DNA of 64,000 nucleotides. Origin: Mycolicibacterium tusciae JS617. GTDB lineage: Bacteria > Actinomycetota > Actinomycetes > Mycobacteriales > Mycobacteriaceae. The stretch lies in assembly GCF_000243415.2 (NCBI RefSeq), contig NZ_KI912270.1, positions 682,001 through 746,000 on the forward strand, read 5' to 3'. The notes beneath the pieces were generated by a model. The model was not told the DNA's origin. It worked only from the letters and a program-made list of their open reading frames with translations, and searched no databases. Made by a program: the position numbers and the translations under genes. Positions 59,371 through 64,000 of the stretch are shown piece after piece; position 1 is the stretch's first letter, and the number at the start of each line of letters is the position of its first letter.

Positions 59371-60297
59371 ATGCGTTCGATATGGAAGGGCTCAATCGCC
59401 TTCGGCCTGGTGAACGTCCCGGTCAAGGTCTACAGCGCGACCGAGGATCACGACGTCAAGTTTCACCAGGTGCACGAGAAGGACAACGGGCGCATCCGCT
59501 ACAAGCGGGTATGCGAGGTGTGCGGCGAGGTCGTGGAGTTCCGTGACATTGCCAAGGCGTATGAATCCGACGACGGTCAGACGGTGATCATCACCGACGA
59601 CGACATCTCGACATTGCCCGAGGAACGCAGCCGCGAGATCGACGTGCTGGAGTTCGTTCCCGCCAGCGACATCGATCCGATGATGTACGACAAGAGCTAC
59701 TTCCTCGAACCCGAGGGTAAGTCGTCGAAATCGTATGTACTGCTGACCAAGACACTCAAGGACACCGACCGGGTCGCGATCGTGCACTTCGCGCTCCGCA
59801 ACAAGACCAGGCTTGCTGCGCTTCGGGTGCAGGACTTTTCCAAGCGCGACGTGATGGTGATCCAGACGCTGCTGTGGCCCGACGAGATCCGCGACCCCGA
59901 CTTCCCGTCGCTGGACGCAAAGATCGATATCAAGCCCGCCGAGCTCAAGATGGCGAGCCAGGTCGTCGAGTCGATGACCGACGACTTCAACCCCGACCGC
60001 TACCACGACGACTACCAGGAACAGCTGCACGAGTTGATCCAGGCGAAACTCGAAGGCGGCGAGGCATTCACCACCGAGGAGCAGCCCAAGGAGCTCGACG
60101 AGACCGAGGACGTCTCGGATCTGCTCGCGAAGCTGGAGGCCAGCGTCAAGGCGCGACGCGAAGGTGGTGGCGGTTCGGACAAGCCGGCCAAAAAGGCGCC
60201 AGCCAAGAAGGCCGCGGCCAAGAAAGCGTCGGCCAAGAAAGCCGCGAAGAAGGCCCCCGCTAAAAAGGCAGCGAAGAAAGCCGTCGCGAAGAAGTAG
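59371..60297 (+). CDS. ku: Ku, DNA end-binding protein of non-homologous end joining
   Basis: A 308-residue bacterial Ku. Core motifs are MRSIWKGSIAFGLVNVPVKVY at the start (the first beta strands), then HQVHEKDNGRIRYKRVCEVCGEVV, PASDIDPMMYDKSYFLEP and the KPYVLLTKTL-like segment KSYVLLTKTL. The C-terminal ~40 residues are a lysine/alanine tail with KKAPAKKAAAKKA repeats, as in other fast-growing mycobacteria, and probably bind DNA. It homodimerises on DNA ends and recruits LigD. In M. tuberculosis ku is the direct neighbour of ligD; here 12 kb separates them. Confidence 0.95.
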   Translation: MRSIWKGSIAFGLVNVPVKVYSATEDHDVKFHQVHEKDNGRIRYKRVCEVCGEVVEFRDIAKAYESDDGQTVIITDDDISTLPEERSREIDVLEFVPASDIDPMMYDKSYFLEPEGKSSKSYVLLTKTLKDTDRVAIVHFALRNKTRLAALRVQDFSKRDVMVIQTLLWPDEIRDPDFPSLDAKIDIKPAELKMASQVVESMTDDFNPDRYHDDYQEQLHELIQAKLEGGEAFTTEEQPKELDETEDVSDLLAKLEASVKARREGGGGSDKPAKKAPAKKAAAKKASAKKAAKKAPAKKAAKKAVAKK

Positions 60298-60322
60298 CCC
60301 TTCGCACGCCCCGCGAGCGAAT

Positions 60323-60336
60323 TAGAACGTGTTTCA
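60323..60336. promoter_or_regulatory. KstR operator upstream of the SDR operon
   Basis: TAGAACGTGTTTCA matches TNNAACNNGTTNNA at every fixed position. It lies 65 bp upstream of the GTG at 60401 and 26 bp after the ku stop, so the SDR gene and the reductase behind it are the likely targets. Confidence 0.8.
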
Positions 60337-60400
60337 GAAAGTGCTCACCGTCGCTGTCTAGTCTTGCTAGGGTTCGCCCGGGCGACGGAAGGAAGCAAAC

Positions 60401-61192
60401 GTGATCCTGGACAGATTTCGGCTGGACGATCAAGTCGCGGTGGTGACGGGCGCCGGTCGCGGCCTCGGCGCGGCGATGGCCCTGGCATTCGCGGAAGCGG
60501 GTGCTGACGTGGTCATAGCGGCCCGCACCCAGTCGCAACTCGAAGAGGTGGCCGAACAGATCAAGGGCGTCGGCCGCAAAGCCCACATCGTGGTCGCCGA
60601 TCTCGCCCACCCCGAGGACACGGCCAAGCTCGCGGGCGACGCCATAGAGGCCTTCGGCAAACTAGACATCGTCGTGAACAACGTCGGTGGCACCATGCCC
60701 AACACGCTGTTGACCACCTCCACCAAGGACCTGCGCGACGCATTCACCTTCAACGTCGCCACCGCGCATGCACTCACCATCGCGGCTGTGCCGTTGATGC
60801 TCGAGCATTCCGGCGGCGGCAGCATCATCAACATCACGTCGACGATGGGTCGCGAAGCCGGTCGCGGTTTCGCCGCATACGGCACCGCCAAGGCGGCGCT
60901 GGCCCACTACACCCGACTCACCGCATTGGACCTGTGCCCGCGGATCCGGGTCAACGCGATCGCGCCCGGATCGATTCTCACGTCGGCGCTCGACGTGGTG
61001 GCCTCCAACGACGAACTGCGCGAACCGATGGAAAAGGCAACGCCGATGCGCAGACTGGGCGTCCCCGAGGACATCGCCGCCGCCGCCGTGTACCTCGCCT
61101 CTCCCGCCGGTGCCTACCTGACCGGCAAGACACTCGAGGTCGACGGCGGCCTCACCTTCCCGAACCTCGACCTGCCCATCCCGGATCTGTGA
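60401..61192 (+). CDS. SDR-family oxidoreductase, KstR-linked
   Basis: A 263-residue classical short-chain dehydrogenase, GTG start after GGAAGGAAG. Motifs are [13 protein letters not shown] (cofactor), NNVGG (in place of NNAG), INITSTMG with the catalytic Ser region, and YGTAKAAL (YxxxK). The C-terminus [20 protein letters not shown] fits the family. A KstR box upstream suggests a hydroxysteroid or acyl-CoA substrate in cholesterol breakdown; this is inference. It is followed after 10 bp by a DapB-like reductase gene and is probably cotranscribed with it. Confidence 0.9.
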   Translation: MILDRFRLDDQVAVVTGAGRGLGAAMALAFAEAGADVVIAARTQSQLEEVAEQIKGVGRKAHIVVADLAHPEDTAKLAGDAIEAFGKLDIVVNNVGGTMPNTLLTTSTKDLRDAFTFNVATAHALTIAAVPLMLEHSGGGSIINITSTMGREAGRGFAAYGTAKAALAHYTRLTALDLCPRIRVNAIAPGSILTSALDVVASNDELREPMEKATPMRRLGVPEDIAAAAVYLASPAGAYLTGKTLEVDGGLTFPNLDLPIPDL

Positions 61193-61202
61193 GGAGCAAG
61201 GC

Positions 61203-62279
61203 TTGACCATCAAAGTCGCCGCGATCGGCACCGGAAACGTCGGCCGTCATGCGCTGACCCAGCTCATCAAGGATCCGCAATTCGAGCTCACTGCCGTATG
61301 GGTGTCCACGGAGTCCAAGGCCGGTAAGGACGCCGGAGAGCTTGCCGGACTTGACATCTCGACAGGTATCGCCGCCACCACGGATCTCGATGAGGTGCTG
61401 GCGACCAAGCCGGACTGCGCGGTGTACACCGCCATGGCCTACAACCGCCTGCCCGACGCGCTCGAGGATTACCGGCGCATCCTTGCGGCGGGCGTCAACG
61501 TTGTCGGCAGCAGTGCGGTGTTCCTGCAGCACCCGTGGCAGGTGCTGCCGGATGAACTGGTGAAGCCGATCGAAGATGCCGCTAAGGCGGGCAACGCCAC
61601 CGTGTTTGTGAATGGCATCGACCCCGGCTTCGCCAACGACCTGCTTCCGCTCGCTCTGGCCGGAACCTGCCAGAGCATCGAGCAGATCCGGTGCATGGAG
61701 ATCATCAACTACGACACGTACGACAGCGCCACCGTGATGTTCGACGTGATGGGGTTCGGCAGGCCGCTCGACGACCTTCCGATGCTGTTGCAGCCCGGCG
61801 TCCTAAGCCTCGCCTGGGGTTCGGTGGTGCGACAGCTGGCAACAGGTCTGGGCATCGAACTCGACGAGGTGACCGAGACCTACACGCGGGAGCCTGCACC
61901 TGAGGATTTCGACATCGCGTCCGGGCATATCAAGAAGGGCACTGCGGCTGCGCTGCGCTTCGAGGTCCAAGGAAAGAAGGACGGCAAGGTCGCCGTCGTG
62001 CTCGAACATGTGACGCGGTTGCGCGACGACCTTCGTCCCGACTGGCCGCAGCCGGCGCAGGAAGGCGGCTCCTACCGCATCGAGATCACCGGCGAACCCA
62101 CGTACGCGTTGGACCTGTGCCTGAGCAGCCCGAACGGGGATCACAATCACGCCGGACTGGTTGCGACGGCCGCCCGTGTCGTCAACGCGATCCCCGCGGT
62201 CGTCGCTGCCCCGGCAGGGATCAGGACCACACTCGACTTACCCCTGGTAACTGGGAAAGGGCTGTACGCTGTGCACTAG
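61203..62279 (+). CDS. dihydrodipicolinate reductase-like NAD(P)-binding protein
   Basis: A 358-residue protein, TTG start after GAGGAGCAAG. The N-terminal Rossmann fold (KVAAIGTGNVGRHALTQL) is related to DapB and to the amine-dehydrogenase-type family; NPDFA-like ligand residues are not obvious, so lysine synthesis is unlikely. The middle has NGIDPGFANDLLPLALAG and GRPLDDLPMLLQPG. Such proteins are common in mycobacterial sterol and lipid loci and often annotated as dihydrodipicolinate reductase without proof. It is downstream of the KstR-box SDR gene. Confidence 0.82.
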   Translation: MTIKVAAIGTGNVGRHALTQLIKDPQFELTAVWVSTESKAGKDAGELAGLDISTGIAATTDLDEVLATKPDCAVYTAMAYNRLPDALEDYRRILAAGVNVVGSSAVFLQHPWQVLPDELVKPIEDAAKAGNATVFVNGIDPGFANDLLPLALAGTCQSIEQIRCMEIINYDTYDSATVMFDVMGFGRPLDDLPMLLQPGVLSLAWGSVVRQLATGLGIELDEVTETYTREPAPEDFDIASGHIKKGTAAALRFEVQGKKDGKVAVVLEHVTRLRDDLRPDWPQPAQEGGSYRIEITGEPTYALDLCLSSPNGDHNHAGLVATAARVVNAIPAVVAAPAGIRTTLDLPLVTGKGLYAVH

Positions 62280-62309
62280 CCGGGGATTTCCTTTGAGAAA
62301 GGCGCGCCT

Positions 62310-62564
62310 ATGCGGACCACACTTCGATACCTGATTCCGCTTTTTGCCGCTGCCGGAGCAGCCGCAATATTGGCCGCGCCCACGGCCGGCGCCCAGACGA
62401 ACTCGACGCTCCCACAATGCGTCAATACCGGTGGCGGCGGAGCCTACTCCGGCTCATCGACCCTATGCGAATCGCCAGGCAATGCTCAGATCAACGCGAC
62501 GCCTCCGGTGTACTCCGGCCCATGGGGCAACATGTGGGGCAACGAAGGCTATTACTTCCCCTGA
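62310..62564 (+). CDS. small secreted protein, paralogue A
   Basis: An 84-residue protein with start ATG 62310. The signal peptide is LRYLIPLFAAAGAAAILAAP with cut near AGAQ. The mature part has two cysteines (PQCVNTG and TLCESPG) spaced by a Gly/Ser-rich loop, then a Pro/Trp/Gly tail (GPWGNMWGNEG). The pattern MRxxxRY, one signal peptide, CVN, C-E-(S/T), NAQI and a W/G-rich tail is shared with the protein at 62766. Function unknown. Confidence 0.75.
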   Translation: MRTTLRYLIPLFAAAGAAAILAAPTAGAQTNSTLPQCVNTGGGGAYSGSSTLCESPGNAQINATPPVYSGPWGNMWGNEGYYFP

Positions 62565-62596
62565 TCGGGGTCTTCGTCACGGCCTAGGAGGCGCCG

Positions 62597-62702
62597 ATGC
62601 GGATCCAAATTCGGTGTCTCACAACGCTTTCGTAGGAATCTGCATAGCCGAGCGCGGCGCTGACCGCGCCGACGAATCGGTATCCGTCCGACGATAAGTT
62701 CT
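62597..62702 (+). pseudogene. possible relic of a third small secreted paralogue
   Basis: A strong AGGAGG (62586-62591) and ATG 62597 start MRIQIRCLTTLS, similar in style to the signal starts MRTTLRY and MRSRIRY of its neighbours, but a stop occurs after 12 codons (62633-62635) and another soon after. The frame stays open beyond with cysteines in FCDRALALC. It could be a decayed copy, or a chance frame; evidence is weak. Confidence 0.35.
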
Positions 62703-62765
62703 GTGACCGGGCATTGGCCCTGTGTGGTGGCTACTACCACAACCGCTTCCCTAAGGAGGCCCACC

Positions 62766-63005
62766 ATGCGGTCAAGAATTCGTTATTCCGCAATACTTTT
62801 CGCGACGGTGGGCGCATGCGCCTTCGTCGTCACGCCCGCCGCCTCGGCAGCGCCCAGATGCGTCAACATCGGTCCGACCACGACGCAGTGCGAGACCAAC
62901 GGCAGCGCTCAGATCGTCACCTCACCGCAACCGGTAGACAACTGGGGCTGGATGCCGTGGGGAACCGGCGGCCTGGTCATCGGGCTCGGTGGCTTCGGCT
63001 GGTGA
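62766..63005 (+). CDS. small secreted protein, paralogue B
   Basis: A 79-residue protein with start ATG 62766 after AAGGAGG; the frame upstream has no signal. The signal peptide is IRYSAILFATVGACAFVVTP with cut near ASAA. The mature part has two cysteines (RCVNIGP and TQCETNG), then GSAQIVTSPQPVDNWGW and a Gly/Trp-rich hydrophobic end. It resembles the protein at 62310 in order of elements and may form a small family of exported two-cysteine proteins. Function unknown. Confidence 0.75.
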   Translation: MRSRIRYSAILFATVGACAFVVTPAASAAPRCVNIGPTTTQCETNGSAQIVTSPQPVDNWGWMPWGTGGLVIGLGGFGW

Positions 63006-63083
63006 GACCCCGCTAGTTCACGTCGGCAGAGATTTCGGCTAACCTAACTTTTCTATTCGCTATTCCGATAGAAGGTGGGTTGG

Positions 63084-64000
63084 TTGTCCCAGGGCGCCGA
63101 CGTGAAGATGCGGCCGAGCTGGATGCTGCTCGGCCCCGCGTTCGTCGCCGCGATCGCCTACGTCGACCCCGGCAATGTCGCCGCCAATGTCAGCGCCGGA
63201 GCGCAGTTCGGCTTCCTGTTGGTGTGGGTCATCGTCGCGGCCAACACGATGGCCTGCCTGGTTCAGTACCTCTCGGCGAAGTTGGGTCTGGTGAGTGGGC
63301 TGTCGCTGCCTGAAGCCATCGGCAACAGGATGCGACGCCCGACTCGGCTGGCCTACTGGCTGCAAGCCGAATTGGTCGCGATGGCAACCGATCTCGCCGA
63401 GGTGATGGGCGGCGCGATCGCGCTATACCTACTCTTCGACCTGCCCTTGCTCGCCGGCGGCGTGATCACGGGAGCCGTGTCGCTACTGCTGCTGATGGTC
63501 AAGGATCGCCGGGGTCAGCAGATGTTCGAGCGCGTCATCACCGGCCTGCTTTTGGTGATCGCGATCGGATTTCTCACCAGCCTGTTCGTCTCACCACCAC
63601 CGGCGGACCAGGTGGCCGGCGGTCTGGTGCCGATGTTCGCAGGCACGGAGAGCGTGCTGATCGCGGCGGCGATGCTCGGCGCGACCGTGATGCCGCACGC
63701 GGTATATCTGCACTCCGGCCTCGCGCGTGACCGCCACGGCCACCCCGAACCGGGTCCGATGCGCCGCATGCTGCTTCGCGTTACCCGCTGGGATGTCGGA
63801 ATCGCGATGGTCGTCGCGGGTGCCGTCAACCTCTCAATGCTGCTTGTTGCTGCGACGAACCTGCAGGGTCGCGACAACACGGATTCGATCGAGGGTGCGC
63901 ACGCCGCGGTCGGCGACGCGTTGGGGCCGACGGTTGCGTTGCTGTTCGCGATCGGACTGCTCGCGTCGGGTCTCGCGTCATCGTCGGTGGGTGCGTATGC
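63084..64000 (+). CDS. mntH: Nramp-family Mn2+/H+ transporter, partial (cut by window end)
   Basis: The frame continues to the last base of the window, giving about 305 residues without a stop. The start is uncertain: TTG 63084 with GAAGG upstream, GTG 63075 and GTG 63111 are possible. Nramp motifs are AIAYVDPGNVAAN (metal-binding DPGN in helix 1), MATDLAEVMGGAIAL, and GATVMPHAVYLHSG (MPH in helix 6). The transport of Mn2+ (or Fe2+) with protons is known for the family. It closely resembles M. tuberculosis Rv0924c. A half-site GGCTAACCTAA at about 63039-63049 fits one arm of an IdeR/DtxR-type box. Confidence 0.92.
   Translation, partial: MSQGADVKMRPSWMLLGPAFVAAIAYVDPGNVAANVSAGAQFGFLLVWVIVAANTMACLVQYLSAKLGLVSGLSLPEAIGNRMRRPTRLAYWLQAELVAMATDLAEVMGGAIALYLLFDLPLLAGGVITGAVSLLLLMVKDRRGQQMFERVITGLLLVIAIGFLTSLFVSPPPADQVAGGLVPMFAGTESVLIAAAMLGATVMPHAVYLHSGLARDRHGHPEPGPMRRMLLRVTRWDVGIAMVVAGAVNLSMLLVAATNLQGRDNTDSIEGAHAAVGDALGPTVALLFAIGLLASGLASSSVGAY

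Overview
This 64-kb window looks like chromosomal DNA of a fast-growing mycobacterium (Mycolicibacterium type). It is GC-rich. Its gene order mirrors, in inverted orientation, the Mycobacterium tuberculosis stretch from Rv0966c (DUF1707) down to Rv0924c (mntH): DUF1707, VWA/AAA pair, purH-purN, PerM-like, DUF5336, LLM oxidoreductase, sucD-sucC, M23 peptidase, uvrD1, chorismate mutase, pgi, SDR, Fpg-like, LLM, ligD, ku, mntH. Synteny is inferred from protein resemblance; no search was run.

Layout. 0-10 kb: DUF1707 protein, a VWA+MoxR-type AAA pair, a small Rho_N/SAP-like protein, purN-purH, and cell-division or envelope membrane proteins. 10.8-13.5 kb: an IS30-family element whose transposase gene is split by an IS110-family element; both lie inside what looks like a bidirectional terminator. 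13.5-27.2 kb: thiolase-like protein, sucC-sucD, M23 peptidase, uvrD1, chorismate mutase with a putative aromatic leader peptide/attenuator, an acyltransferase, an aldehyde dehydrogenase, and pgi. 27.2-29.1 kb: an IS1182-family element with a doubly frameshifted transposase, sitting at the loop of a second bidirectional terminator. 29.1-37.4 kb: XRE regulator plus membrane protein, SDR, a second (secreted) chorismate mutase, an Fpg/Nei-type glycosylase, cobF, a diiron oxygenase operon, and LLM oxidoreductase. 37.6-42.4 kb: membrane protein, FHA-HTH protein, and Ser/Thr kinase with Kelch repeats. 42.6-50.5 kb: NIPSNAP/TetR locus, DUF4239, ligD (frameshifted), 13E12 HNH protein with an SOS box, DUF4032. 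50.5-59.4 kb: a polyol uptake and catabolism cluster (SorC regulator, ABC transporter with one permease broken by an amber codon, two dehydrogenases, a PfkB kinase). 59.4-64 kb: ku, a KstR-box operon, small secreted proteins, and mntH (cut by the window edge).

How genes work together. Three sites match the KstR consensus TNNAACNNGTTNNA exactly and a fourth misses by one base; this suggests sterol-linked control of two LLM oxidoreductases, a thiolase-like protein and an SDR operon. UvrD1, LigD and Ku, known partners in mycobacterial non-homologous end joining, are all present, but ligD is frameshifted and is separated from ku by the 13E12/DUF4032/polyol block. The polyol block is a self-contained import-oxidise-phosphorylate unit with its own regulator and a dyad operator between its divergent halves. 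Four reading-frame lesions (ligD, the sugar permease, and two in the IS1182 transposase) deserve a check against raw reads.

Most intergenic gaps are short. No tRNA, rRNA or CRISPR array was recognised.
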